The translations under genes were made by a program, and so were the position numbers. Below are positions 7,628-15,669 of a stretch of DNA of 32,640 nt, piece by piece. The notes below the pieces were generated by a model. That model searched no databases and had not been told where the DNA came from. It saw nothing but the letters and a program-made list of their open reading frames with translations. The stretch lies in the NCBI GenBank assembly GCA_002731275.1, contig PCBK01000102.1, positions 1 through 32,640 on the forward strand. The letters are read 5' to 3'. The stretch comes from Deltaproteobacteria bacterium. GTDB taxonomy: Bacteria > Myxococcota_C > UBA6777. Positions within the stretch are counted from its first letter, which is position 1, and each line of letters starts with the position of its first letter.

Positions 7628-8287
7628 TTAGGAGGAAGAGGTGTTGGATTGGTCACGTAGGGCACGGAGTATACGCGGCTGGATACTCATTTCGATGAAC
7701 CGTTCTTGGAGAGCATCTTTTTCATCGTCTGGCAGATCTCCATTGCTCCCAAAGGCAGCCACACGTTGCTGTACGGCTTCGTAAAGGGAGATCGCGACAG
7801 CGACAGAGACATTAAAACTCTGCGCAAAACCGAGCATCGGGATCTTGAAGCAACCATCACACGCGTCCACCATCTCCTGCGAGATTCCTTCTTTCTCGTT
7901 GCCAAATGCCAGGACAACTTTCCCTGTCAAATCCAACGACTGAAGGGGCACAGAGGCCTCACCAAGATGACTCGCCCAGATCTGGTATCCATCCGCACGA
8001 AGCTGCTCGATCGCTTCTTTTGTGTGTTGGTACCGATGGATATCCACCCACTTTTGCGAGCCACGTGCGATACTCCGCTTGGGCCGAAATCTCTTCTCAG
8101 AAGACGAGATCACATGCACATCTTGCACACCAAAGGCATCGCAAGAACGCAAGATCGCGCTCTCATTATGACCTTTGTGGATGGATTCGACGAGAACGGT
8201 CAACTGGCGGGTGCGATGGGAGAGGACTTCCTCGATACGTTCGACTCGCTGAGGAAGTAGTAATTCGGAAAGTTCGATGTCAGTCAT
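7628..8287 (-). CDS. trmH: tRNA (guanosine-18-2'-O-)methyltransferase, SpoU/TrmH family
   Basis: The 219-residue protein shows the three SPOUT motifs in order: motif 1 NESAILRSCDAFGV (about 41-54), motif 2 VVLAFGNEKEGIS (about 125-137) and motif 3 IPMLGFAQSFNVSVAVAISLYE, which form the trefoil-knot AdoMet site. Motif 1 should contain the catalytic Arg. Length and the C-terminal extension after motif 3 match TrmH (E. coli, 229 residues), which methylates G18 in the tRNA D-loop; other SpoU enzymes acting on rRNA or other tRNA sites cannot be excluded. It starts 18 bp after the stop codon of the upstream cysteine-rich lipoprotein gene, so co-transcription is likely although the functions appear unrelated. 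Confidence 0.88.
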   Translation of the reverse strand: MTDIELSELLLPQRVERIEEVLSHRTRQLTVLVESIHKGHNESAILRSCDAFGVQDVHVISSSEKRFRPKRSIARGSQKWVDIHRYQHTKEAIEQLRADGYQIWASHLGEASVPLQSLDLTGKVVLAFGNEKEGISQEMVDACDGCFKIPMLGFAQSFNVSVAVAISLYEAVQQRVAAFGSNGDLPDDEKDALQERFIEMSIQPRILRALRDQSNTSSS

Positions 8288-8305
8288 CGATAGATGATTC
8301 TCCGC

Positions 8306-9502
8306 TCAGGGAGCTTTGGGGATACAAACTTGCTCGTTGTTTGTCAGCTTACCACACTCTGGTGTAGGCGCTGAACAATCTTCGGGTTTGGTACACTTCG
8401 TCAGGCAAGTTTTGATCGTCGTAGTGGTCGAGACACACTCTGTACCGGTGGGACATTGGTCAGCGCGTGCATCTGTACAGTCACGCAAACAGATACCTGA
8501 CGTTTCTCCTTGCTTGACGACGAAGCAGTAATGACCTGCGGCGCATTTTTCGGCTTCTGTGGCATCAGATTTGGTGCTACATACTTCACCGAGCTTCACA
8601 GTCCCGACGTTGCCATCGACACAGAAGTTGGACTGACAGAATTTAGGCCACTGACAGTCTTCACTCTTGGTACAAGTTTTGGTACAAACTTTGTCGGTGC
8701 TACCGAGGCCTTTTTCGACACATCCGTATCCATCAACACAATCGACTTTTTTGCCATCGATGGTTCCACATGCCTGACCAGGACCGGCTTTATCGCCTGC
8801 TTTTCCACAGGTCTTTTTGCCGTTGGTTTGTTCGACACAGGACTCACCTGTGAGACAGTCTTCGTCTTTGGTACAAGTTTGTGAACAGACACCTTCGACG
8901 GGTCCAGTCAAAACACACTCAAGTCCAGTGTAACAGGGGATCGTCAGCTTGCCACCGGGTGTATCGTACTGACACTTTTCTCCGGTCGGTACACAGTACC
9001 CACCTGAACACACACGACCATCAGCACAGTCTTTGTTTTCGGTGCATGTTTTCCAGCACTTACTCGCGTTATCCGTCCATTTGACACAAGTCAACTCGGA
9101 GTTGCACTTTTTGGGGTTACAATCTTCGCCGATGCCCTGTCCTGGACCTTCATCAACGGGACCAGCGTCTTCTTTTTGGGCGGTCTGACAAGCACCTGTT
9201 GTGGTGTTGCACTCTTCGCCTTTATCACAGTCAAAGTCCGTCGTACACTTGGACTTACATTCGCTCTTATCGCAGATCAAGCCATCAACACATCCTGGCT
9301 CTTTGCCTTCTTCACAAGAATCGCCAAGCTCGCCACGTGCGACACATTTTTCCTCGACACAGGCTTGACCGTCACTACAATCGAGCGTACTCGCGCACTC
9401 TGCCTCTTTCTTCTCGGGACCACATGCGACCATGGGTCCAACAGAGAGCCAACCTCCAACGGCCAAAAGCGCCGCGATCATATGCCAATTTTGTTTTATC
9501 AT
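8306..9502 (-). CDS. Cysteine-rich repeat lipoprotein
   Basis: The 398-residue protein has an N-terminal hydrophobic segment ending at MVAC, so a lipidated Cys27 is likely. The mature chain is a string of small modules with regular cysteines of the form C-x5-DC-x(4-5)-C-x4-C, for example TTDFDCDKGEECNTTTGAC, resembling Dickkopf/EGF-like disulfide-rich modules common in Myxococcota surface proteins. There is no enzymatic motif. The start at 9502 has GGAGG eight bases upstream; the longer frame to 9619 would cross the promoter. A surface-exposed binding or structural role is inferred from architecture only. Confidence 0.8.
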   Translation of the reverse strand: MIKQNWHMIAALLAVGGWLSVGPMVACGPEKKEAECASTLDCSDGQACVEEKCVARGELGDSCEEGKEPGCVDGLICDKSECKSKCTTDFDCDKGEECNTTTGACQTAQKEDAGPVDEGPGQGIGEDCNPKKCNSELTCVKWTDNASKCWKTCTENKDCADGRVCSGGYCVPTGEKCQYDTPGGKLTIPCYTGLECVLTGPVEGVCSQTCTKDEDCLTGESCVEQTNGKKTCGKAGDKAGPGQACGTIDGKKVDCVDGYGCVEKGLGSTDKVCTKTCTKSEDCQWPKFCQSNFCVDGNVGTVKLGEVCSTKSDATEAEKCAAGHYCFVVKQGETSGICLRDCTDARADQCPTGTECVSTTTTIKTCLTKCTKPEDCSAPTPECGKLTNNEQVCIPKAP

Positions 9503-9550
9503 TACGTATTCCTCCAAACATACTTGCAATCGAGTGGAAACAGACAGGGC

Positions 9551-9579
9551 AATATTCCACATCATCAGGCACCGGGCAA
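9551..9579 (-). promoter_or_regulatory. Candidate promoter of the cysteine-rich lipoprotein gene
   Basis: On the minus strand, TTGCCC (9574-9579) and AATATT (9551-9556) are 17 bp apart, placing a start site near 9544 and a leader of about 40 nt. The match is moderate. It lies in the 228-bp divergent region shared with the DUF2520 gene. Confidence 0.3.
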
Positions 9580-9730
9580 GTTTTTTTGACCGACACCCCT
9601 TTTCATTGATACCAATCACATATCATGCACACATTTCTTTTTGAAGACAAGCCCCTTCACATCGCACCTCACAATCATCAACTTGCATCCAAAAGAAGCA
9701 CACATTCACTCAACACACCGGAGAGAAAGC

Positions 9731-10630
9731 TTGCACACACACCCTACACTTTGGCTCATCGGCGCAGGTCGTCTCGGCAGCGCACTTTGCCACTCTCTGT
9801 ACACACAAGGTTGGTCCCCAACAGGTATCTGGAACCGAAGTTCCCGAGACTTTTCACATCTCCCCTGCCATACCTCCACAGGCCCACACCCACCACAAGC
9901 TCTCTACGAGGCCGATGTGGTCCTCTTGACTGTGGCAGATGACGCGATCCAAAACACCTTCTCGCGCCTTCTCCAGAAATGGTCCACAAAAGCAAAGACG
10001 ATCTTTCTTCACTGTTCGGGGAGGCTGTCCTCAGACACGCTCTCACATGAAACCCACAGGACACTCTCCGTTGGTGGGTTCCACCCCCTACAAGCGATCA
10101 CAGACATCCAAAAGGCCCAACTCTTTGAGGACATTGCTGTTGGTATTGATGGTGAGCCAGATGCGTTTCAGCAAGCACAGGCTATCGTGGAGCTGCTCGG
10201 AGGCGAAGCATTTTCGCTTGAGGGTGTCGACAAGGCCCTGTACCACGCAGCAGCCGTCACAGCATCCAATTACCTCGTCACCCTCGCATCTGTCGCACAA
10301 GGACTGCTCAAAGACGCCGGTCTCCAAGGAGAAGGTCTACCGCTGCTCCTCCCTTTGATGAAGATCGCACTTCACAACATCGAAAGAAGAGGACTTCCAG
10401 AAGCCCTCACAGGACCACTCGCCCGAGCAGACAACGCGACGATAGCTGCACACTTACAGGCGCTAGAGAGTGTCAGTCCTGTACACAAAGATCTGTACGT
10501 CAAGCTCGCACAACACACCCTCCCACTCGCCACACAGCTCCAAATACAAAGAGAAGGAAACGATGAAGGATTGGACGCCATCAAAAAGATGCTCTCCACA
10601 AGCGAGGAGTCATCACGAAAACGAAAGTGA
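9731..10630 (+). CDS. Rossmann-fold/DUF2520 oxidoreductase-like protein
   Basis: The N-terminus holds a dinucleotide-binding GxGxxG (LIGAGRLGSAL, residues 9-19) of the 6-phosphogluconate/pyrroline-carboxylate dehydrogenase type. It continues with DVVLLTVADDAI and HCSGRLSSDTL, then GGFHPLQAI, which is typical of the Rossmann-like plus DUF2520 family. The all-helical C-terminal half starts around GVDKALYHAAAVTASNYLV. Substrate and reaction are not established for the family. I place the start at a TTG (299 residues) because GGAG lies seven bases before it and the fold begins within ten residues; the open frame extends to a TTG at 9641 but adds 30 residues without family resemblance. The next gene, EndoQ-UvrD, is 163 bp downstream with its own promoter. 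Confidence 0.82.
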   Translation: MHTHPTLWLIGAGRLGSALCHSLYTQGWSPTGIWNRSSRDFSHLPCHTSTGPHPPQALYEADVVLLTVADDAIQNTFSRLLQKWSTKAKTIFLHCSGRLSSDTLSHETHRTLSVGGFHPLQAITDIQKAQLFEDIAVGIDGEPDAFQQAQAIVELLGGEAFSLEGVDKALYHAAAVTASNYLVTLASVAQGLLKDAGLQGEGLPLLLPLMKIALHNIERRGLPEALTGPLARADNATIAAHLQALESVSPVHKDLYVKLAQHTLPLATQLQIQREGNDEGLDAIKKMLSTSEESSRKRK

Positions 10631-10715
10631 TAATCTTCGCGAGTTTATCACCTTCCGTATTCTTTTTTCACCCAAGGAGCTTGTGTGAGAAAAAATTGCC
10701 ATTTGAAAGAATTGC

Positions 10716-10743
10716 TTTACTCTTGGTCGTGTTTCCTTATAAG
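10716..10743 (+). promoter_or_regulatory. Candidate promoter of the EndoQ-UvrD gene
   Basis: TTTACT (10716-10721) and TATAAG (10738-10743) are 16 bp apart; the -10 matches five of six consensus bases. The start site would be near 10750, about 45 nt before the TTG start codon. Confidence 0.4.
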
Positions 10744-10793
10744 ACCCCTTTTACGTAGGGCATCTTACACAAAACCACCCGCAGGAGCGTTGG

Positions 10794-13700
10794 TTGTATT
10801 TTTTTGTTGATCTTCATGTACATTCAAAACATTCTCGCGCGACCAGCCGAGACCTCGATCTCGAACACCTGAGTATTTGGGCTCGTCGCAAGGGGATTCA
10901 TGTTGTGGGAACGGGCGACTTTACCCATCCAACATGGCGTGCTGAGCTGCAGAGTAAACTCGTCCCAGCGGAAGATGGGCTCTTTAGACTCACACCAGAG
11001 ATCGAAGCGACGCTCTTCGAAAAAGATCCGACTCTCCAAGATGTCCCACCAACACGTTTCTTTTTGACCGCCGAAGTCAACAATATCTTCCGCACCCAAG
11101 ACGGGTTGCACAAGATCCAAAGCATCCTCACTGTCCCTTCCTTTGAAATCGCCTCGCAGCTTTGTGAACAGCTCGCACAACATGGTGATTTGTTCGCAGA
11201 TGGTCGCCCAACGCTCGATCTGAGCGGACAACAACTCCTCGAATACGTCATCAGCCACCCACAGAGCTATCTCATCCCCTCCCATATTTGGAGCCCGTGG
11301 TTCTCTCTCTTTAGCCCACGAGGCGGTGTTGACAATATTCAAGATTGCTTTGGAGATTTGAGCACACACATATTCGCGTTGGACTCAGGTATATCAGCCG
11401 ATCCACTGATGAGTCGCAGGCTCTCGTCGCTCGATGCGTACACACTCGTCGCAGCCTCTGATGCTCACTCTCCATCGCGATTGGGTCGTAAGGTCAACCG
11501 CTTTGAAACGACGCTCTCCTACAAGGCGATCTTCGACGCGATCAAAGAAGGTCCAGGACACCACTTTCTTGGAACATACGAGACCCACCCAGCCGCCGCA
11601 AAATACTACTACGATGGACATCGAGCTTGTAGAGAGTGTTACGAACCACAAGAGACCCTTCACAGGAAATACATCTGCGCGGCCTGCAAAAAGCCCGTCA
11701 CACTCGGTGTCCTTCACCAAGTAGAGCAGAGAGCTGATCGCACACTGACACAGGCAGAACAACTCGCTCCTCCCTTCCGATATATCCTCCCCCTCGAAGA
11801 TCTTCTCGCCGAGTTACTCGAGCTCAGCCCAAAAGCCAAGAAAGTACAGCGACACTATTTTCAGTTGATCTACCGATATGGCCCAGAGCTTCCACTGCTC
11901 ATGGAACGCTCACTCGATGACATCGACTACAACGAACTTCCACTCTTTCGAGAAGCGCTCGCGAGATTGCGCCAGGGTGATATCCACATCACCCCCGGAT
12001 TTGATGGTCGCCCTGGCCTCATCGAGATCTTCCATCAAGATGAGACCAAGCAGGCACAGCAAACCCTCTTCCCCCATTCGGCGATCCCCCACACAGCCAG
12101 ACAGATGACGTTGTTTGACTTCCTCGCCCCTCCTGCTCCAGCGCCTGCACCACACATCCCGCAGCTCGATCTTTTCACGCCTCCAACGCCTCCACCACAA
12201 ACATCACTCCCCCTCCCTCCACCAGAGGAAACAACGCCCACACCTTCGGAGAAGCCGTCTCCTGTGCCCCCAAGTCCGTCATCTCCTATCCCAGAGCCGC
12301 CACAGACAGAGGAAGAGTCCTGGACTCCATCGACAGACTCCAAGCCACTCTTTCCAAGTCAACGAAACGCCCGGCAAATACGCAAGGCCTTCGCGAAGTA
12401 CGTGCTGCCACCAGCCAAACAACTGCTGTCTCCACTCAACATCGAGCAGCGCGCCCCTGTCAAACATTGGGGGTCTCCTATGCTGATCGCGTCGGGTCCT
12501 GGGACAGGAAAGACCTATACTCTCACGACACGTATCGCCTATCTCACGGCCAGCCGGCGACTCCATCCAACACACATCCTGGCATTCACGTCGACCAATA
12601 AGTCCGCACGACAAATGGCAGAACGGCTCGATGAGCTCGTTGGATTGTATAGAGGGGTGACCATTGGGACCTTCCACCGCTTTTGCCTCAATCTCCTCCA
12701 GGACGAAGAGTACGCCTATAGGTTGATCGGTGAAGCAGAGCGCATGATCCTGATGAGAGAACTCTCTCAACATCAACTGTCCTCGACGCAACAACGGCAG
12801 TACCTCGACAAAATATCCAAATACAAACAAAAGAGCCTCCTGCCCGACCAACTCGAAGACGAAGACGACGAACAATTTGTGAAGCTCTACCAGGCATACG
12901 AGCGCACACTCCACCAGGAAGAGCTGTACGATCTCGAAGACCTCTTGCTGCAATCCATCCAATTGCTCGAACAAGACCCCTCTTTATGTCATCAACTTCA
13001 ACTGCGCTTTCGTTCGATCCACGTAGATGATTACCAAGACATCAACGAGGCACAATACAGGCTGCTTCGACTGCTCGTATCTCCTGAGAATGACCTGTGC
13101 GTCGCAGGTGACGCAGATCAAAGTATCTTCGGGTTTCGAGGCGGCGCCCCCACATACTTGCGACACTTCGAACAAGATTTCTCCTTCGCAGGACGACCAG
13201 CCCGACGGTTCACACTGTGGCGAAATTACCGTTCTCCCGAATGTGTCATCGACATATCCCAACAAGTGATCGCGTCTCAATCCAACCAGCACAGGATCAT
13301 CCAAACATCGATCTTTTCGGGACTCTCTAACATTACCTATCTTCACACAGAAGATGAACACACAGAAGCGCGCTACATCGCCGAACAGATCCAACAACTC
13401 ATCTCTCCATCCACCGAAGACGAGGTGAGCACAGAAACTTCTTATACACTCGCAGACATCGCGATCTTGTATTCATCAAACCAGCAACTCCCCCCCATCC
13501 AAAAAGAACTCAAAAGACAGGGCATCCCCTACCGTATCGCGCAACCGATCAGTATCCCAGAGAAGCTCCCTGAACTTCGACTCTTTCTCGCTCTGCTGCG
13601 TTATTTATCTCCTCCTCACGGAGATTGGCTCGCCCTGTACGAATTGTTTTCCACGTGGCCCCATCTCAGCGCGATGACCTTCCCACAAATTCAGGCCTTG

Positions 13701-14354
13701 CGCAGCCAACACCCTCATCTGACACCAGATGATTGTCTCGCACATGCCCCAGAGTGGTTCGCCCTTGGCCCCAAACTCTCCCAAGAAGCCAAAAAACTAC
13801 GAGAGCTTATCCGTTCAATGAGGGCGAGTATCCAGACAGCCTCAGCGAAAGAGTTCTTGGAGCAACACCTCTCTCAAATGGAGGATATGCTCGACGAACG
13901 TTGGGTGCCAGGGAAGGAGACGCGCATTCTGCTCTATGAACGTGCCGCTGCGACCCCCTTCTTTTCGGACTTTTTACAGCATCTCTTACTCGAAGAAGAT
14001 CCGGATCCCTACATCCAACCAGCCGCACGTCTCTCTCTTCGAAGCCTGACCGCCGCCAAAGGGACCGAGTATCCAGTGGTCTTCTTACCCGGATGCGAAG
14101 AGTCTTTTATCCCTCCTTCCGATTCCCCCGAAGAGGAAGCTGAACACAGACGGCTCTTTTACGTGGGCATGACACGCACAAAGTCGAAGCTCTACCTGAG
14201 TCATGTCAAACACAGACAGCTCGATGGAGAACGTCAATCCCGTTCACCCTCTCGTTATATCCAGGAGGTATACGATCTCCTAGATACTCCCGATGAGGCC
14301 GAAGAGAACAGGCAGCAAGACATCTTCTCAATCATTCGTACAGAAGAACCATAG
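10794..14354 (+). CDS. EndoQ (PHP nuclease)-UvrD/Rep helicase fusion
   Basis: Residues 1 to about 415 match the TIGR00375/endonuclease Q family: the PHP metal site begins DLHVHSKHSRATSRDLDLE, continues GTGDFTHP, and a four-Cys zinc site follows (CRECYE ... CAACKKP). EndoQ nicks DNA 5' of deaminated bases. A Pro-rich linker (about 420-520) contains QQTLF (422-426), QMTLF (437-441) and QLDLF (457-461), all resembling the beta-clamp-binding QxxLF motif. Residues about 545-1186 form an SF1A helicase: Walker A GPGTGKT (568-574), motif II DDYQD, motif III GDADQSIFGFRGG, motif IV WRNYRSPE, motif V AAKGTEYPVVFLPG and motif VI FYVGMTRTKSKLYL. The TTG start has AGGAG six bases upstream. A role coupling nicking at deaminated bases to unwinding, perhaps at the replication clamp, is inference. 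Confidence 0.88.
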   Translation: MYFFVDLHVHSKHSRATSRDLDLEHLSIWARRKGIHVVGTGDFTHPTWRAELQSKLVPAEDGLFRLTPEIEATLFEKDPTLQDVPPTRFFLTAEVNNIFRTQDGLHKIQSILTVPSFEIASQLCEQLAQHGDLFADGRPTLDLSGQQLLEYVISHPQSYLIPSHIWSPWFSLFSPRGGVDNIQDCFGDLSTHIFALDSGISADPLMSRRLSSLDAYTLVAASDAHSPSRLGRKVNRFETTLSYKAIFDAIKEGPGHHFLGTYETHPAAAKYYYDGHRACRECYEPQETLHRKYICAACKKPVTLGVLHQVEQRADRTLTQAEQLAPPFRYILPLEDLLAELLELSPKAKKVQRHYFQLIYRYGPELPLLMERSLDDIDYNELPLFREALARLRQGDIHITPGFDGRPGLIEIFHQDETKQAQQTLFPHSAIPHTARQMTLFDFLAPPAPAPAPHIPQLDLFTPPTPPPQTSLPLPPPEETTPTPSEKPSPVPPSPSSPIPEPPQTEEESWTPSTDSKPLFPSQRNARQIRKAFAKYVLPPAKQLLSPLNIEQRAPVKHWGSPMLIASGPGTGKTYTLTTRIAYLTASRRLHPTHILAFTSTNKSARQMAERLDELVGLYRGVTIGTFHRFCLNLLQDEEYAYRLIGEAERMILMRELSQHQLSSTQQRQYLDKISKYKQKSLLPDQLEDEDDEQFVKLYQAYERTLHQEELYDLEDLLLQSIQLLEQDPSLCHQLQLRFRSIHVDDYQDINEAQYRLLRLLVSPENDLCVAGDADQSIFGFRGGAPTYLRHFEQDFSFAGRPARRFTLWRNYRSPECVIDISQQVIASQSNQHRIIQTSIFSGLSNITYLHTEDEHTEARYIAEQIQQLISPSTEDEVSTETSYTLADIAILYSSNQQLPPIQKELKRQGIPYRIAQPISIPEKLPELRLFLALLRYLSPPHGDWLALYELFSTWPHLSAMTFPQIQALRSQHPHLTPDDCLAHAPEWFALGPKLSQEAKKLRELIRSMRASIQTASAKEFLEQHLSQMEDMLDERWVPGKETRILLYERAAATPFFSDFLQHLLLEEDPDPYIQPAARLSLRSLTAAKGTEYPVVFLPGCEESFIPPSDSPEEEAEHRRLFYVGMTRTKSKLYLSHVKHRQLDGERQSRSPSRYIQEVYDLLDTPDEAEENRQQDIFSIIRTEEP

Positions 14355-14382
14355 ACAACGCCCAACAGAAAGAACCCCACAC

Positions 14383-15399
14383 ATGAGACCACTCATCCTC
14401 GCACTCATTTTGTGTCTGTGTACAGCTTGTCAGGAAGCACCTCTCGTAAAACAAACACCACGTCCTGCCCAAACCACATCGCGACCTTCCTTGATGAAAA
14501 AGCGCGTCACACCGCGCCCTATCGCAAGACAACGCTCCACACCTCGCCCCCTCCCTCGAAAACTGAAGAAGTCTCAAACCATCGCCTTTAAGTGGTATCG
14601 ACCGAAATACAAAGAGCGCCGTTTTCCACCACCAAAGATGAAGCTCAAAAAGCTGCTCAAACCAGGAAAGGGATTGCCCTTTGCGATCGACAACGGCACG
14701 CGAAAAAAGAAGCTGATCGCGCTGACCTTTGACGCATGTTCGACCATCTACAAAAGCCGCTTTGATAAAAAAGTCGCGGATATCATCATCAACACGAAGA
14801 CACCTGCGACGATCTTCTTTGGTGGCAAGTGGGTAAAAGATCGTCCCAAAGATGCGAAGAGGTTGGCCTCCCATTCATTTATCGAAGTCGCCAACCACGC
14901 CTACGTCCACGGACATCTCACGAGAGTGTCCAAAAAGCGTCTTATCCGAGAATTACGTTGGACACAGGAGATCATCTTTACCATCCTGGGCGTTGTACCA
15001 CGGTACTTTCGCCCCCCTTACGTAGAGTACAACAAGCGCGTCGTCAAAGAGGCCTCAAAGCTCGGCCTGATCACGATCAGCGGAGACCTCCCCTCTGGCG
15101 ATCCAGACAAGCGATTCACAAAGAAGATCCTGATCAAACACGTCCTGAAAGAAGCACGCCACGGTTCCATCGTGGTCATGCACATCAACAAGGGCGGTCA
15201 CCATACAGCCAAAGCGCTCCCTGAGATCATCAAAGGGCTCAAGAAGAAGGGATTTACACTCGTCACTGTCGGCACAATGATGAAAGAGGCGGGTTCACTC
15301 ATGAACAAAGAACTACGTCCTCAACCCAAAAAACGCAGGCGAAAACGAAGACGTAAACGAAAAAAACGCAAGAAGCGCAGAAAGCGAAAGGAAAAGTAA
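14383..15399 (+). CDS. Polysaccharide deacetylase lipoprotein (NodB-type) with polybasic tail
   Basis: The 338-residue protein has a short hydrophobic leader with a probable lipidated Cys16 (CTAC), a basic Thr/Pro/Arg-rich spacer and a NodB homology domain. Motif 1 reads LTFDAC (catalytic Asp117, with Ala118 where the classic TFDDG has a second Asp). Motif 2 is NHAYVHGHL with metal-binding His172 and His176, motif 3 is RYFRPPYVEYN, and VVMHINKGGHH supplies the late His. The family removes N- or O-acetyl groups from peptidoglycan, chitin or other glycans. The last 25 residues are almost only Lys and Arg. The ATG at 14383 is chosen because it begins the signal sequence; the longer frame overlaps the upstream gene. 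It follows EndoQ-UvrD by 28 bp and may be co-transcribed. Confidence 0.85.
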   Translation: MRPLILALILCLCTACQEAPLVKQTPRPAQTTSRPSLMKKRVTPRPIARQRSTPRPLPRKLKKSQTIAFKWYRPKYKERRFPPPKMKLKKLLKPGKGLPFAIDNGTRKKKLIALTFDACSTIYKSRFDKKVADIIINTKTPATIFFGGKWVKDRPKDAKRLASHSFIEVANHAYVHGHLTRVSKKRLIRELRWTQEIIFTILGVVPRYFRPPYVEYNKRVVKEASKLGLITISGDLPSGDPDKRFTKKILIKHVLKEARHGSIVVMHINKGGHHTAKALPEIIKGLKKKGFTLVTVGTMMKEAGSLMNKELRPQPKKRRRKRRRKRKKRKKRRKRKEK

Positions 15400-15419
15400 G
15401 GCTTTTCCAAGGAAAAAAG

Positions 15420-15537
15420 CGCACGAAAGAGGGCTGGCGACGGAGTTCTCAGGCAAGGCATGAGAAGGAGCTGTGGCATCGCCACTGCGACGACGAAGAA
15501 CACTGCACGAGGCTTCAGCAACAAGCTCTTTCGTGCG
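15420..15537. other. Candidate structured element closed by a 12-bp stem
   Basis: CGCACGAAAGAG at 15420-15431 is the exact complement of CTCTTTCGTGCG at 15526-15537. The enclosed 94 nt contain two further perfect hairpins, TTCTCA-N9-TGAGAA and GTGGC-ATC-GCCAC, giving a branched fold. It occupies most of the gap between the deacetylase and peptidase genes, upstream of the peptidase promoter. It may be a 3'-UTR structure, a small RNA or a mobile repeat; I do not recognise a known RNA family. Confidence 0.5.
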
Positions 15538-15588
15538 TCATTTTGACAACCGACTTTTTGACTTGGAATAGCCTAAACCAAACAGGCA

Positions 15589-15616
15589 TTGACGTATGTG
15601 CGCCTGTTGATAGGAT
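15589..15616 (+). promoter_or_regulatory. Candidate promoter of the M28 peptidase gene
   Basis: TTGACG (15589-15594) and TAGGAT (15611-15616) are 16 bp apart, placing transcription start near 15623 and a leader of about 47 nt. A second TTGACA at 15543-15548 has no good -10. Confidence 0.4.
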
Positions 15617-15669
15617 GGCGTCTCTACTATCGCAGTGAACTCATTCACGAGAGAAAGGAGAGATACAAT

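Noticed and set aside
10703-10708. TTGAAA as the -35 of the EndoQ-UvrD promoter
   Set aside because: Its spacing to TATAAG is 29 bp, far too long; TTTACT at 16 bp fits better.
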